Shown here: positions 1 through 9,972 of the stretch, one piece after another | Position numbering within the stretch: position 1 is the first letter of the stretch | Layout: each line of letters begins with the position of its first letter | Assembly (NCBI RefSeq): GCF_038397715.1 | Contig: NZ_CP151633.1 | Coordinates: 248,001 to 312,000, forward strand | Origin: Microbacterium sp. LWO14-1.2 | GTDB lineage: Bacteria > Actinomycetota > Actinomycetes > Actinomycetales > Microbacteriaceae | Length of the DNA stretch: 64,000 nt | Reading direction: 5' to 3' | Notes under the pieces: model-generated | Seen by the model: the letters and a program-made list of their open reading frames with translations, nothing else | Told to the model about the DNA's origin: nothing | Databases searched by the model: none | Position numbers and translations under genes: made by a program

Positions 1-656
1 GTGATCCCCATGAGCGCGTCATCGACCGGGTTCACGAACGTGTACAGCGGGATGCCGTTGGGCCGCACCACGACGAAGTCAGGGAAGGACCCCGCGGGGA
101 ACGTCACCTCGCCGCGGATGAGATCGACGTACGTGACGTCCTCGTCCGGCACGCGCAGGCGCAGCGCGGGCTGACGCCCCTCGGCGCGGAACGCGGCCTT
201 CTGCTCGGCGGTCAGCTCCCGATCGAAGTTGTCGTAGCCGAGCTGCTTGGCACGGCCCGCAGCCTCGTTACGGGCATCGATCTCCTCGGCGGTCGAGTAG
301 CTCTCGTAGAGCGCCCCGGTCGCGAGCAGCTTGTCGATGACACCTCGGTAGATGTCGTGGCGCTCCGACTGGCGGTACGGGGCGTGCGGGCCGCCCACCT
401 CGACACCCTCGTCCCAGTCGATCTTGAGCCAGGTGAGCGCGTCGACGAGCTGTCGGAAGCTCTCCTCGCTGTCGCGCGCGGCGTCGGTGTCCTCGATGCG
501 GAACACCATCTTTCCGCCGTTGTGTCGGGCGTAGGCCCAATTGAACAGAGCGGTGCGGACCATGCCGACGTGCGGCAGACCGGTCGGCGAGGGGCAGAAG
601 CGCACGCGGACGTCGGCGCCGCTGGCCGTCGTCGTGAGGGGGTGAGGAGTAGCCAT
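1..656 (-). CDS. gltX: Glutamate--tRNA ligase, N-terminal part (runs off the window)
   Basis: The visible 218 codons encode the N-terminal catalytic core of glutamyl-tRNA synthetase, which charges tRNA-Glu in the cytoplasm. The class I signature is visible as SPTGLPHVG near residues 22-30 (HIGH-type motif), followed by the family segments [13 protein letters not shown] and [10 protein letters not shown]. The ATG at 656 begins MATPHPLT. The C-terminal anticodon-binding part lies outside the window. It is the last visible gene of a minus-strand run (leuB, ilvE, FAH hydrolase, MFS) and starts 12 bases after the MFS stop codon, so co-transcription is likely. Family assignment is very secure; full length cannot be judged. 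Confidence 0.95.
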   Translation of the reverse strand, partial: MATPHPLTTTASGADVRVRFCPSPTGLPHVGMVRTALFNWAYARHNGGKMVFRIEDTDAARDSEESFRQLVDALTWLKIDWDEGVEVGGPHAPYRQSERHDIYRGVIDKLLATGALYESYSTAEEIDARNEAAGRAKQLGYDNFDRELTAEQKAAFRAEGRQPALRLRVPDEDVTYVDLIRGEVTFPAGSFPDFVVVRPNGIPLYTFVNPVDDALMGI

Positions 657-668
657 AGCCCTTCGATT

Positions 669-1952
669 CTACGGCGCAGGCGTCGTGCTCCCCGCGCGCC
701 GGCGCTGCATGGCAAGCGGCGACAGCGCGACGATCGCGACGACGAGCACGGAGGCCGCGATCCCGAGCCCGGCGTACTGGAAGTTCGCGAGGACGACGCC
801 GGCGAGCACGGCACCGGCCGCGGCGGAGAGACTCATCAGCGAGTCGCTGCGTCCCTGCCGCCGTGTGCGGAGTTCGGGGGCGCTCGCCTCGGTCAGCAGC
901 GCCGCACCGGCGACCGTGGCGGCGCTCCAGCCGAGGCCGAGCAGGATCAGCGCGACCATGACACCCCACTCCTGATCGTTCACGAACACGGCGAAGGCCA
1001 GAGCGCCGCCGAGCAGCGCCTGCCCGAGCAGGACGACGCGCAGCCTGCCCCAGCGGTCGGCGAGGATGCCGAACAGCGGCGACAGCGCATACATGCCGCC
1101 GACGTGCAGGGCGATCGTGATGCCGACGAGGGCCGAGACGTCGGCCGGGGTCGGCGCCATGCCGTGTGCGCCGTGCGCCATGTGAGCGAGATGCACGGGA
1201 GTCATCGCCATGACCGAGGCCATGACGACGTGCGAGCCGGCGATCGCGAAGATGGCGTAGCGCGCCACGACGGGGCGGTCCTCGATGACACGGCCCACGG
1301 TCGCTGCTGCCGCGACAGCGAGCCTCTGCGCCGTGAGCAGCGGATCAGGGCGCAGGGCGATGAGATACAGCGCCAGGGCCGCGCACTGCGCGACGAACGA
1401 GAAGGCGTAGGAGCCCGTCTGCGGCGGCATCCCGATGATCTCTCCGACGACCTCGCCAGGGCCGAGGAGCAGCGGTCCGGCGACCCCGCCGATGGTCGTA
1501 GCCCACACGACGATCGACAGATCCCTGCCCCGATGCTGCGGAGAGGCGAGGTCGGTCGCGGCGAACCTCGACTGCAGGTTGCCGGCGTTCCCGGCTCCGA
1601 TCATGACGATGCCGACGAGCAGCAGCGGGAAGAGCCGCAGGGAGGCGGCGGTGATGACGACGGCGATGCCGACCAGCGCGAAGAGGTTGCCGAGGGTCAG
1701 AGCCCGTCGGCGCCCCACCCGCGCGGCGAGCCGGGCCAGCGGGATGGCGCAGAGCGCGGCACCCAGTGTCACGGAGGCCGTCGCCATACCCGAGAGCGCG
1801 TCACTGCCCGAGATGTCGGCTGCGAGCAGAGCCCCCAGCGACACGGTCGCCCCGAATGCGATGCCGCCCAGAACCTGCCCTATCGACAGGATCAGGACGG
1901 TGCGCCGTTGAACGCCGAGGACCTGCGCCGCCGAGAGGGCGACATCGCTCAT
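669..1952 (-). CDS. MFS transporter, 12 TM
   Basis: A 427-aa integral membrane protein of the major facilitator superfamily. About twelve hydrophobic segments are visible, with the loop 2-3 signature [13 protein letters not shown] after TM2 and a second half starting near [13 protein letters not shown] His-rich loop ([12 protein letters not shown]) sits in the middle of the protein. The ATG at 1952 overlaps the stop codon of the upstream FAH-family gene as ATGA, so the two are probably translationally coupled; a longer reading frame upstream is only the shadow of that gene. Substrate is unknown; a drug or metabolite exporter is a family-based guess. gltX follows 12 bases downstream. Confidence 0.85.
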   Translation of the reverse strand: MSDVALSAAQVLGVQRRTVLILSIGQVLGGIAFGATVSLGALLAADISGSDALSGMATASVTLGAALCAIPLARLAARVGRRRALTLGNLFALVGIAVVITAASLRLFPLLLVGIVMIGAGNAGNLQSRFAATDLASPQHRGRDLSIVVWATTIGGVAGPLLLGPGEVVGEIIGMPPQTGSYAFSFVAQCAALALYLIALRPDPLLTAQRLAVAAAATVGRVIEDRPVVARYAIFAIAGSHVVMASVMAMTPVHLAHMAHGAHGMAPTPADVSALVGITIALHVGGMYALSPLFGILADRWGRLRVVLLGQALLGGALAFAVFVNDQEWGVMVALILLGLGWSAATVAGAALLTEASAPELRTRRQGRSDSLMSLSAAAGAVLAGVVLANFQYAGLGIAASVLVVAIVALSPLAMQRRRAGSTTPAP

Positions 1953-2725
1953 GACGCGGGAGAGACGTCGCGCACGGCGTTGCGCAGGATGCCGAGGCCG
2001 GTGATCTCGACCTCGACCGTGTCTCCCGCGCCGAACGCGCCCACGCCGGCGGGTGTGCCGGTGAGGATCACGTCGCCGGGCAGCAGCGTGAACACCGCCG
2101 ATGCGTGCTCGATGATGTCGGCGACGGAGTGGATCATGTCGCTGAGCGGAGCCTGCTGCCTCACCTCGCCGTTCACCCGGGTCTGGATCGTCGCGGTCGA
2201 CGGGTCGAAGTCCGTGTTGATGGTCGGGCCGAGCGGGCAGAACGTGTCGAATCCCTTCGCCCTCGTCCACTGACCGTCCTTGCGCTGGAGGTCGCGAGCG
2301 GTCACGTCGTTCGCGATCGTGTAACCGAGCACGTGGTCGAGAGCGTTCTCGGCGGAGACGTTCTTGGCGACGCGGCCGATCACGACGGCGAGCTCGCCCT
2401 CGAACTCGGTCTGCTCGGAGATGGAGGGTCGCACGATCGCGTCGCCCGGGCCGATCACCGACGTGTTGGGCTTGAGGAACAGCAGGGGCTCGGCGGGCGC
2501 CTCTCCCCCCATCTCGGCGGCGTGCTCGTGGTAGTTCTTGCCCACGCACACGATCTTGGAGCGAGGGATCACGGGAGCGAGGATGACGGCATCCGCGATC
2601 GGTACTCGGTCACCGGTCGTCTCGTACCCGGCGTACAGCGGGTCGCCCGTCAGGACGACGAGGTCGGACTCGTCGACGATCCCGAACAGGATGGCGTCGT
2701 CATGGCTGAACCGGGCGATCTTCAT
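1949..2725 (-). CDS. Fumarylacetoacetate hydrolase (FAH) family protein
   Basis: A 258-aa FAH-superfamily enzyme. These enzymes hydrolyse or decarboxylate 2-oxo or acylpyruvate-type substrates using a divalent metal. The metal site is visible as E109-G-E111 and D140 in YTIAND, with K157 in [12 protein letters not shown] and the family start [12 protein letters not shown] near residues 61-72. Length suits the short bacterial acylpyruvase/ureidoglycolate-lyase-like members. A TAGGCT box sits 6 nt before the ATG (2732-2737), so the gene may have its own leaderless promoter in addition to read-through from ilvE, which ends 36 bases upstream. Its stop overlaps the start of the downstream MFS gene. 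The exact substrate cannot be read from sequence. Confidence 0.88.
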   Translation of the reverse strand: MKIARFSHDDAILFGIVDESDLVVLTGDPLYAGYETTGDRVPIADAVILAPVIPRSKIVCVGKNYHEHAAEMGGEAPAEPLLFLKPNTSVIGPGDAIVRPSISEQTEFEGELAVVIGRVAKNVSAENALDHVLGYTIANDVTARDLQRKDGQWTRAKGFDTFCPLGPTINTDFDPSTATIQTRVNGEVRQQAPLSDMIHSVADIIEHASAVFTLLPGDVILTGTPAGVGAFGAGDTVEVEITGLGILRNAVRDVSPAS

Positions 2726-2761
2726 GCATCCAGCCTATCCAGCCCGATCCGGCCGGAACGC

Positions 2762-3874
2762 TCAGCCGTCGAGGCGAACGAGCCAGCCGTGCCGATCTTC
2801 GCGACGTCCGTACTGGATGTCGGTGAGCTCCTCGCGCAGCGAGAGGGCCAGCTCGCCCAGTGGCTGCGGCTCGTCGAATCCGTCGCCCACGAGCGCGCCG
2901 ATCGGCGTCACCACCGCAGCGGTTCCGCAGGCGAAGACCTCGACGATGTCTCCCGAGGCCACGCCCTCGCGCCACTCCGTGATCGAGATCGGTCGCTTCT
3001 CGACCGTGTAGCCGCGGTCCTCGGCCAGCTGCAGCAGCGAGTCGCGGGTGATGCCCTCGAGGATGCTGTCCGACTCCGGCGTGACGACGCGGCCGTCCTT
3101 GAACACGAACACGACGTTCATTCCGCCGAGCTCCTCGACGTTGTCGTCCTCGTTGAGGAAGACCACCTGGTCGCAGCCCTTCTGGCTCGCGAGCGCCTGG
3201 GGCAGCAGACTGGAGGCGTAGTTCCCGCCCGTCTTGGCCTTGCCGGTGCCGCCGCGCCCCGCGCGGGCGTGCTCCTCCGACAGCCAGATGCGCACGGGCT
3301 TCACCCCGCCGGTGAAGTAGGCGCCGGCCGGGCTGGCGATGACGTAGTACGCGACCTTCTGCGCGGCGCGCACGCCCAGGAACGCCTCCTTGGCGAACAT
3401 GAACGGGCGCAGATACAGGCTCTGGTCCGCTCCGGACGGCACCCAGCGTCCGTCGACGGCGATGAGCTCGCGCAGCGACTGGACGAAGTACTCGGACGGC
3501 AGCTCCGGCAGGGCGAGACGCCTGGCGCTCGCCTGCATGCGCGCCGCATTGCGGTCGGGGCGGAAGGTGTGGATCGAGCCGTCGGCGTGCCGGTAGGCCT
3601 TGATGCCCTCGAAGATCTCCTGCGCGTAGTGCAGGACGGATGCTGCGGGATCGAGCGGGATCGGACCGTAGGGCTGCACGCGCGGACGGTGCCATCCCCC
3701 CTTGGCCGACCAGCAGATGTCCACCATGTGGTCGGTGAACACGACACCGAATCCGGGGTTCTCCAGGACCTCCGCGACGCGTGCCGGTGTGGCCGCGTTC
3801 AGGTTCTTCGTCACCGCGAACTCCAACGGAGCCACGGTCGTCTCGGCATCGATGGTCGTCATGTCTTCATCCAA
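2762..3874 (-). CDS. ilvE: Branched-chain amino acid aminotransferase
   Basis: A 370-aa fold-type IV PLP aminotransferase performing the last step of leucine, isoleucine and valine synthesis (2-oxo acid + glutamate to amino acid + 2-oxoglutarate). The PLP lysine is K214 in GKAKTGGNY, and the phosphate and substrate loops LHYAQEIFEGIKAYR (about 81-95) and FACGTAAVVTPIG are present. Length is normal for the actinobacterial IlvE type. Two starts are possible: MDEDMTTID at 3874 or the second ATG at 3862. It lies 49 bases after leuB in the same direction, which joins the leucine pathway to transamination in one transcription unit. Confidence 0.96.
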   Translation of the reverse strand: MDEDMTTIDAETTVAPLEFAVTKNLNAATPARVAEVLENPGFGVVFTDHMVDICWSAKGGWHRPRVQPYGPIPLDPAASVLHYAQEIFEGIKAYRHADGSIHTFRPDRNAARMQASARRLALPELPSEYFVQSLRELIAVDGRWVPSGADQSLYLRPFMFAKEAFLGVRAAQKVAYYVIASPAGAYFTGGVKPVRIWLSEEHARAGRGGTGKAKTGGNYASSLLPQALASQKGCDQVVFLNEDDNVEELGGMNVVFVFKDGRVVTPESDSILEGITRDSLLQLAEDRGYTVEKRPISITEWREGVASGDIVEVFACGTAAVVTPIGALVGDGFDEPQPLGELALSLREELTDIQYGRREDRHGWLVRLDG

Positions 3875-3923
3875 TCCTCGTGGGTGGGCGCATCGTCGCG
3901 CCGCTTCAGCCTACGCCTGCTGT

Positions 3924-4967
3924 TCAGAGGCGTGCCGTGATCGCGGAGCCGATCTCCGCGGTCGTTCGCGCGCCCGACCGGGCGGCGACGTCGGCCTCGA
4001 CGGCGGCGTGCACGCGGGCACTCTCCTCCGGGAGGCCGAGGTGGTCGAGCAGGAGGGCGATCGAGAGGATCGCGGCCGTCGGGTCGGCCTTCTGCTGACC
4101 GGCGATGTCGGGCGCCGAACCGTGCACGGGCTCGAACATCGAGGGGAACGCGCCGTCGGGATTGATGTTCCCCGAGGCTGCGAGGCCGATGCCGCCCGTG
4201 ACGGCGCCGGCGAGGTCGGTGAGGATGTCACCGAAGAGGTTGTCCGTGACGATCACGTCGAAGCGCGATGGATCGGTCACGAGGAAGATCGTGGCGGCGT
4301 CGACATGGAGGTAGTCGACGGAGACGTCGGGGTGCTCGGCGGCGATCTCGTTCACGATCCGCTGCCAGATGGCGCCCGCGTGCACCAGCACGTTCGTCTT
4401 GTGCACGAGCGTCACCTTCTTGCGCCGACGCTCGGCGAGATCGAAGGCGTAGCGGACGACGCGCTCGACACCGAAGGCGGTGTTGACGGACGTCTCGTTC
4501 GCGACCTCGTGAGGGGTGCCCGTGCGGATCGCTCCGCCGTTGCCGACGTACGGCCCCTCGGTGCCCTCGCGCACCACGACGAAGTCGATCTCGCCCGGTT
4601 CGGCCAGCGGGCCGGGGGCGCCGGCGAAGAGCTTCGACGGACGCAGGTTCACGTAGTGGTCGAGGGTGAACCGCAGTTTCAGGAGCAGGCCGCGCTCGAT
4701 GTTGGCGTCTTTCAGACGCGGGTCGCCCGGGGTTCCCCCCACGGCCCCGAGCAGGATCGCGTCGTGCGCGGCGATGGCCGAGAGATCGTCGTCCGTGAGG
4801 GTGTCGCCCGTGGCGAGGAACCGGTCTGCGCCGAGCGAGAACCGGGTCTTGTCGAACGTCACGTCTGCGTCTGCCGTGACCGCGTCGAGCACCTTCTCGG
4901 CCTCGGCGATGACCTCGGGGCCGATCCCGTCGCCGGGGATGACGGCCAGCTTCACGACACGCGACAT
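3924..4967 (-). CDS. leuB: 3-isopropylmalate dehydrogenase
   Basis: A 347-aa NAD-dependent beta-decarboxylating dehydrogenase of leucine biosynthesis. The family start [14 protein letters not shown], the substrate loop [17 protein letters not shown], the metal-binding [15 protein letters not shown] and the nucleotide loop [18 protein letters not shown] are all present. The start chosen is the ATG at 4967 because an AAGGAG Shine-Dalgarno sits five bases upstream; the longer open frame reaching 5111 runs into the MFS gene and has no support. It heads the leuB-ilvE-FAH-MFS-gltX run. Confidence 0.96.
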   Translation of the reverse strand: MSRVVKLAVIPGDGIGPEVIAEAEKVLDAVTADADVTFDKTRFSLGADRFLATGDTLTDDDLSAIAAHDAILLGAVGGTPGDPRLKDANIERGLLLKLRFTLDHYVNLRPSKLFAGAPGPLAEPGEIDFVVVREGTEGPYVGNGGAIRTGTPHEVANETSVNTAFGVERVVRYAFDLAERRRKKVTLVHKTNVLVHAGAIWQRIVNEIAAEHPDVSVDYLHVDAATIFLVTDPSRFDVIVTDNLFGDILTDLAGAVTGGIGLAASGNINPDGAFPSMFEPVHGSAPDIAGQQKADPTAAILSIALLLDHLGLPEESARVHAAVEADVAARSGARTTAEIGSAITARL

Positions 4968-5043
4968 GGGACTCCTTGCATCGGGACGGACCGGCCTGCT
5001 CCGCCTGGCGGCGTCGAGCGGACCGGTCCCCCCAGCGTAGCGG

Positions 5044-6579
5044 TCAGTGAGAGGGCGCCTTGCGCAGTGTGACGGCGGCGATGACCCCCGCGACCACGAC
5101 GAGGCCCGCACCGATCAGCGACGTCACGAGGACGCCGGAGCCGAACGCCGCGGATGCCGCAGCCCACAGGGCGTCGCCGAGTTCGCCCGGCAGCTCGGCC
5201 GCAGCCGTGTACGCCCCGGCGAGGGTCTCGGATGCCGCGTGCGCGGCGTCGGCGGGGATGCCGTCCGGCACCACGAGCGCGCCGCGGTAGAACGCGGTGA
5301 TGAGTCCGCCGAGCACGGCCGTGCCGAGCACGGCTCCGAGCTCGTAGGCGGTCTCCGACACGGCGCTCGCTGCTCCGGCCTTCGCAGCCGGAGCGCTCGA
5401 GAGGATCAGCTCGTTCGAGATGGTCTCGGCGGCGCCGATGCCGATGCCCAGCACGACGAAGGCGATGATGAGCGGCGCCACACCATGATCCTCGGTCGAC
5501 AGGGCGACGAGAAGGTATCCGGCGACCGAGAACACCAGGCCGGCCGGCACGAGGACGTGCGGGCGCACTCGACGCGAGATCGGCACGACGCTGAGGCCGG
5601 CGACGATCATCGCCACCATGCCGGGCACGAGCGCCAGGCCCGCGACCATCGGCGAGAGCCCGAGGACGAGCTGGAGATGCTGGGAGACGAAGTAGAGGAA
5701 GCCGACGAGTGCGACGACGCTGAGCAGGTTCACGAGGATCGCTCCCGAGAACGTCCCTCGGCGGAACAGCGCCATGTCGAGCATGGGGATGTCGGCTCGG
5801 AGCTGGCGTCGGACGAACAGGTACCCCATGATCACGCCGAGCAGCGCCCAGCCGCCCGCGGTGAGCGACGGACCGTCGACCGCGAACGACTTGATCGCGT
5901 AGACCACGGGGATCATGGCGGCCATCGACAGCAGGATGCTGACCGGGTCGATTCGTCCGGGGTGGGGGTCGCGGCTCTCGGGTACGAGGAGCGGCGCGGC
6001 GATGAGCAGCGGGATCAGCACGGGAACCGCGATGAGGAACACCGATCCCCACGCAAAGTGCTCGAGCAGGAAGCCGCCGACGATCGGACCGAGCGCCGCA
6101 CCCGCCGAGAACGCGGACGCCCACACCGCGATCGCGAGACGCCGCTGGTCGCGGTTCTGGAAGATCGAGCGCAGCAGCGACAGAGTCGACGGCATGAGCA
6201 TGGCTCCGAAGAAGCCGAGCAGGGCACGTGCGGCGATGAGCAGGCCTGCGGTCGGCGCGAACGCCGCCAGCGCCGACACGATCGCGAAACCGGTCGCGCC
6301 GATCAGCAGCATCCTGCGGCGTCCGAAACGGTCGCCGAGCGTTCCCATGGTCACGAGGAGCCCGGCCAGCACGAGCGGGTACACGTCGATGATCCAGAGC
6401 TGCTCGGTCCCCGAGGGGGCGAGCGCGATGGAAATCTCGGGCAGGGCGAAGCTGAGCACTGTGTTGTCCACCGAGACGAGCAGCACCGGCAGCATGAGGA
6501 CGACGAGAGCCGCCCAGCCGCGGGCCCCGACGCGGGGGGCTTCCGTCTCCGTCGTCGGGATCGACGCCGTGCGGGTCAT
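5044..6579 (-). CDS. MFS transporter, DHA2 (14 TM) drug-exporter type
   Basis: A 511-aa EmrB/QacA-type major facilitator. It has about fourteen hydrophobic segments, the motif LDx-like [15 protein letters not shown] after TM1 (about 37-51), [10 protein letters not shown] between TM2 and TM3, and the antiporter-type motif [12 protein letters not shown] in TM5. These proteins export lipophilic drugs, dyes or biocides by proton antiport. The ATG at 6579 is preferred over a GTG nine bases upstream because AAAGG lies at the right distance before it. It is transcribed divergently from a TetR repressor gene (6698) across a 118-base region holding an inverted repeat, so TetR control of the pump is the natural reading. 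Confidence 0.9.
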   Translation of the reverse strand: MTRTASIPTTETEAPRVGARGWAALVVLMLPVLLVSVDNTVLSFALPEISIALAPSGTEQLWIIDVYPLVLAGLLVTMGTLGDRFGRRRMLLIGATGFAIVSALAAFAPTAGLLIAARALLGFFGAMLMPSTLSLLRSIFQNRDQRRLAIAVWASAFSAGAALGPIVGGFLLEHFAWGSVFLIAVPVLIPLLIAAPLLVPESRDPHPGRIDPVSILLSMAAMIPVVYAIKSFAVDGPSLTAGGWALLGVIMGYLFVRRQLRADIPMLDMALFRRGTFSGAILVNLLSVVALVGFLYFVSQHLQLVLGLSPMVAGLALVPGMVAMIVAGLSVVPISRRVRPHVLVPAGLVFSVAGYLLVALSTEDHGVAPLIIAFVVLGIGIGAAETISNELILSSAPAAKAGAASAVSETAYELGAVLGTAVLGGLITAFYRGALVVPDGIPADAAHAASETLAGAYTAAAELPGELGDALWAAASAAFGSGVLVTSLIGAGLVVVAGVIAAVTLRKAPSH

Positions 6580-6616
6580 GAGGAACACCTTTCGAGTTGC
6601 GGCGGCCTGAATCTAA

Positions 6617-6630
6617 ACCGTCCGGATGGT
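6617..6630. promoter_or_regulatory. Candidate TetR operator between exporter and regulator
   Basis: The intergenic region holds the near-perfect palindrome ACCGTCCGGATGGT (12 of 14 positions symmetric). A -10-like TATAGT overlaps its right edge at 6630-6635 and reads toward tetR. The position between the divergent exporter and tetR genes suggests the repressor shuts off both promoters. Operator function is inferred. Confidence 0.6.
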
Positions 6631-6697
6631 ATAGTAACAGAATCACCGCTCCCCTGGCGTACCGTGAAGACAGGAATCCGCCGAGCAGAGGACCCCG

Positions 6698-7243
6698 ATG
6701 CCCAGACCTCCCCTCGCCCGCGAGCGCGTGCTCGACGCGTTCGAGAAGATCGTGATCAACGACGGCGAGCGAACGGCTACCCTCGACGCCACGGCCAAGG
6801 AAGCCGGCGTCTCGAAGGGCGGCCTCCTCTATCACTTCGGCTCGAAGGACGACCTCGTCGCCGGCCTGCTCGACCGTCTCGACAGGCTCACGACGGCAGA
6901 CCTCGAACGCATGAACGCGCACGACGAGGGCCCCGTCGCCTATTACGTGCGCACCTCGGTGATGGAGGACGACGCGCTCGACCGCGCCCTCATCGCCACG
7001 TCACGCCTCGCCCAGGGCGGTTCCGTCGCGGCCGGCGACGCCCTCCGCCACGTCCGACGGCGCTGGGAGGACACGATCCGCCCGCACGTGCGCGATCGCG
7101 CCAGTCTCGACCTCGTGATGCTCGTGAGCGACGGCCTGTACTTCAACAACTCCCTCGACGTGAACGGCGAGGAGCACCTGGTCCCCCACCGCGAGGAGCT
7201 GGAGGCGCTGCTCGCCCTGGTCCTTCGCGCCACGGCGCCCTGA
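6698..7243 (+). CDS. TetR family transcriptional regulator
   Basis: A 181-aa regulator. Residues about 7-55 form the TetR DNA-binding domain, with the recognition signature DATAKEAGVSKGGLLYHFGSKDDLV. The rest is the ligand-binding domain, with a conserved-looking SDGLYFNNSLD segment near residue 147. The gene is divergent from the DHA2 exporter, with a palindromic operator candidate between them, so it most likely represses the pump and itself and is released by an effector of the exporter. It ends at a strong hairpin shared with convergent serA. Confidence 0.92.
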   Translation: MPRPPLARERVLDAFEKIVINDGERTATLDATAKEAGVSKGGLLYHFGSKDDLVAGLLDRLDRLTTADLERMNAHDEGPVAYYVRTSVMEDDALDRALIATSRLAQGGSVAAGDALRHVRRRWEDTIRPHVRDRASLDLVMLVSDGLYFNNSLDVNGEEHLVPHREELEALLALVLRATAP

Positions 7244-7261
7244 CCGGCGGCGCGGACAGAG

Positions 7262-7300
7262 AAGAGGGAGGATGCCGCGGTGCGCGGCATCCTCCCTCTT
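7262..7300. terminator. Bidirectional hairpin between tetR and serA
   Basis: A perfect 17-bp stem (7262-7278 with 7284-7300) closes a 5-base loop. It begins AAGAGGGAGG and ends CCTCCCTCTT, giving a short U-rich end in both directions. It lies between the convergent tetR and serA genes and should stop both transcripts. Confidence 0.88.
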
Positions 7301-7312
7301 CGTCGGTTCCGA

Positions 7313-8917
7313 TCAGACCTCGGTGATCTCGATCTGACGGAACAGGTCGGCGTCGATCGCGTCGCGGACGTCGTCGAGCAGCTCGTCGGACACCGGCGAG
7401 TCGAGCGTCAGGACGCTGAGGGCCTGGTCTCCCGCGGCGAGTCGCGCGATCTGCATACCGGCGATGTTGATGCCCGCCTCGCCGAACTTCTGGCCGTAGA
7501 CCGCGACGATGCCGGGGCGGTCGGTGTAGAGCATCACGACGTGGTGCTTCTCGATCGGCAGCTCGAGCGCGTGGTCGTTGATGCCGACGAGCTTCTCGGT
7601 CTGCTTCGGACCGGTCAGCGTGCCGGAGACCGCGAGCTGCGAGCCGTCGGACAGCGCGCCCCGCAGCGTGATCACGTTGCGGTACTCGTCGCTCTCGTCG
7701 TCCTTGAGCAGGCGGACCGCGATGCCGCGCTGCTCGGCGAGCAGCGGAGCGTTCACGTACGACACGGTCTCGCTGACGATGTTGGTGAACACGCCCTTCA
7801 GGGCCGCGAGCTTCAGCACGCTCACGTCGTAGTCGTTGAGCTCACCGTGCACCTCGACGTCGAGGCTGGTGAGCGGCGACGTCGCGAGAGCCGCGAGGAT
7901 CTGGCCGAGCTTCTCGACGAGCGAGATGCCGGGACGCACGTACGGGTCGATGACACCGCCGGCGACGTTCACCGCGTCGGGCACGAGGTCGCCGCCGAGC
8001 GCGAGACGCACCGACTTCGCGACCGAGACGCCGGCCTTCTCCTGGGCCTCCTCGGTGCTCGCGCCGAGGTGCGGGGTCACGACGACGTTGGGCAGGTCGA
8101 GGAGCGCCCGCGCGGAGCCGCCCTCGACCGGCGGCTCGGAGGTGAACACGTCGAGGCCGGCGCCCGCGATCTCACCTGCGACGAGCGCCTCATGGAGCGC
8201 CTCCTCGTCGATGAGGCCGCCGCGGGCCACGTTCACCACGAAGGCCGTCGGCTTCATGGCTGCGAACTGCTCTGCGCCGATCATGCCCGTGGTCTCGGGG
8301 GTCTTCGGCATATGGATCGTGAGGAAGTCGGACTCCGCCACCAGCTCGTCGAGCGAGAGCAGCTGCACGCCGAGCTGCTGGGCGCGCGCGGAGGTGACGT
8401 AGGGGTCGTACGCGACGACCCGCATGTCGAACGCGGCGAGTCGGGCCGCGACGAGGGCGCCGATGCGGCCCAGTCCGACGATGCCGACGGTCTTCTCGAA
8501 CAGCTCGGCGCCCGTGAAGGAGCTGCGCTTCCAGGCGCCCGACGACAGCGAGGCGTGAGCGGCAGGGATGCGGCGGGCGAGGCTCAGGATGTGGCCGACG
8601 GTGAGCTCGGCGGCCGAGACGATGTTCGAGGTGGGGGCGTTCACCACCATGACACCGGCGGTGGTCGCCGCCTTGATGTCGACGTTGTCGAGTCCGACGC
8701 CGGCACGGGCGACGACCTTGAGCTGCGGAGCGTGCGCGAGAGCCTCTTCGTCGATCTGCGTCGCCGAGCGGATCAGCACCGCGTTCGCCTCGGCGAGGGC
8801 CGCGAACAGGGCCTCGCGATCGGTCCCGTCGACGTGCCTGACGTCGAAGTCGGGGCCGAGGGCCTCGATCGTGGCGGGAGAGAGAACTTCGGCGATGAGC
8901 ACGACGGGCTTCGGCAC
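7313..8917 (-). CDS. serA: D-3-phosphoglycerate dehydrogenase
   Basis: A 534-aa enzyme catalysing the first step of serine synthesis (3-phosphoglycerate to 3-phosphohydroxypyruvate, NAD). It is the long actinobacterial form: split substrate and NAD-binding domains (Rossmann motif VGIVGLGRIGALVA, catalytic region FVVNVARGGLIDEEAL, PHLGASTEEAQ), then an intervening domain and a C-terminal ACT domain (MLYTDRPGIVAVYGQKFGEAGINIAGM) for serine feedback. The start is a GTG at 8917 preceded by GAAGGA; longer frames upstream lack homologous sequence. It stands alone, convergent with tetR. Confidence 0.96.
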   Translation of the reverse strand: MPKPVVLIAEVLSPATIEALGPDFDVRHVDGTDREALFAALAEANAVLIRSATQIDEEALAHAPQLKVVARAGVGLDNVDIKAATTAGVMVVNAPTSNIVSAAELTVGHILSLARRIPAAHASLSSGAWKRSSFTGAELFEKTVGIVGLGRIGALVAARLAAFDMRVVAYDPYVTSARAQQLGVQLLSLDELVAESDFLTIHMPKTPETTGMIGAEQFAAMKPTAFVVNVARGGLIDEEALHEALVAGEIAGAGLDVFTSEPPVEGGSARALLDLPNVVVTPHLGASTEEAQEKAGVSVAKSVRLALGGDLVPDAVNVAGGVIDPYVRPGISLVEKLGQILAALATSPLTSLDVEVHGELNDYDVSVLKLAALKGVFTNIVSETVSYVNAPLLAEQRGIAVRLLKDDESDEYRNVITLRGALSDGSQLAVSGTLTGPKQTEKLVGINDHALELPIEKHHVVMLYTDRPGIVAVYGQKFGEAGINIAGMQIARLAAGDQALSVLTLDSPVSDELLDDVRDAIDADLFRQIEITEV

Positions 8918-9043
8918 AGTGGATCCTTCGGGGCAGCGCGACAGGCGGGAGGGGCCGATGCGCCGCACACCGTGGGGGCGCGATCACCTCAACTGTACCC
9001 GAGCGCTCCCCCGCCTCCCGGACGTGTGACGGACGACGACGCC

Positions 9044-9376
9044 TCAGGCGGTCGGCAGCGTGAGGCTGTAGGCCAGCAGGCTCAGCCAGAACACCGCCAC
9101 GATGCCCAGACCGGCCAGCAGCGCGAGCGCGAGCTCGCCGGCACGACGACGGCGACCGATCAGGTAGGCGAACACGAAGACGATCGCGGGGAAGACGACG
9201 CCGAACAGCAGCGTCACCCACCCGGCGCCGTCGATGCCGCTCTGCGCCATCGTGATGAGGTGGGCGATCGCGTTCCAGATCGCGTACGCGTAGAAGAGGC
9301 CTGCGAGGCCGAGGACGAGCCCGGTCACCCAGCGGGGCGACGACGGAATCGGGGATGCGGGACGCGTGGCGGTCAT
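9044..9376 (-). CDS. Small membrane protein of unknown function
   Basis: A 110-aa protein with three predicted membrane helices (about residues 15-37, 46-69 and 78-105) and a basic loop GRRRRAG before the third helix. I do not recognise a family. The ATG at 9376 overlaps the stop codon of the upstream gene (9373) as ATGA, so the two genes form a coupled pair. The pair lies between serA and the divergent gene at 9973. Confidence 0.72.
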   Translation of the reverse strand: MTATRPASPIPSSPRWVTGLVLGLAGLFYAYAIWNAIAHLITMAQSGIDGAGWVTLLFGVVFPAIVFVFAYLIGRRRRAGELALALLAGLGIVAVFWLSLLAYSLTLPTA

Positions 9377-9894
9377 GATCCGATCGCCCCCACCGTCACG
9401 AAGGGCCAGGGCACGAGCAGAACCACTCCCAGCAGGAGGACGGACAGACGGATCCAGGTCGCCTTGCCGCGCGTGAGCACCCACCCGGCGAGGAACCAGA
9501 GCGCCGGTGCCGCGACGGCGAGCACGAACCACGGGAGGAACATCGCATCGGCGACGAAGAAGTTCGCGAGCGGCTTGAGTCGCAGGCCGCCCACGACCCA
9601 GCCGACGCTGTAGAGGAGGTAGATCCCGCCGACGACGCCGAGCGCGAGTAGCATGCCCGTGCTCAGAGAGGGGCGCTCGTCATCGAGCAGGACGCCCGCG
9701 TCGTTCTCCGCGTCGACCGGCGCCGCGGCATCCGACGACCGCGCGGCCTCGGGCGATGGTTCGACGACCGACGGCTCCGCTGCGGCATCCTGCACGGGCG
9801 AGGGCCGACCGGCATCCTCTCGATGCGGTCGCTTCGAGGTGCGACCCTCGTCACCGTCCCAGCTCAGGGCATCGTCGTCGGAATCGGATGTCAT
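9373..9894 (-). CDS. Membrane protein with acidic disordered N-terminus
   Basis: A 173-aa protein. The first 80 or so residues are hydrophilic, acidic and low complexity (MTSDSDDDALSWDGDEG...), followed by about three membrane helices (LLALGVVGGIYLLYSVGWVVG; FLPWFVLAVAAPALWFLAG; RLSVLLLGVVLLVPWPFV). No family was recognised. The start at 9894 is supported by a TACGCT -10 box six bases upstream (leaderless type) with GGAG also present. It is coupled by ATGA to the downstream three-helix protein, suggesting that the two act together in the membrane. Confidence 0.72.
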   Translation of the reverse strand: MTSDSDDDALSWDGDEGRTSKRPHREDAGRPSPVQDAAAEPSVVEPSPEAARSSDAAAPVDAENDAGVLLDDERPSLSTGMLLALGVVGGIYLLYSVGWVVGGLRLKPLANFFVADAMFLPWFVLAVAAPALWFLAGWVLTRGKATWIRLSVLLLGVVLLVPWPFVTVGAIGS

Positions 9895-9972
9895 GTCTCC
9901 AGCGTAGGACACCGGCTCCACTAGGCTCGGGGGCATCCGGGCCGGAAGCGCCCACGGCGGGGAAGGATCGCA

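Noticed and set aside
357..3940. Very long open frames antisense to the left-arm genes
   Set aside because: High-GC coding sequence leaves long stop-free shadows; these have Arg/Ala-rich nonsense composition and lie opposite secure genes.
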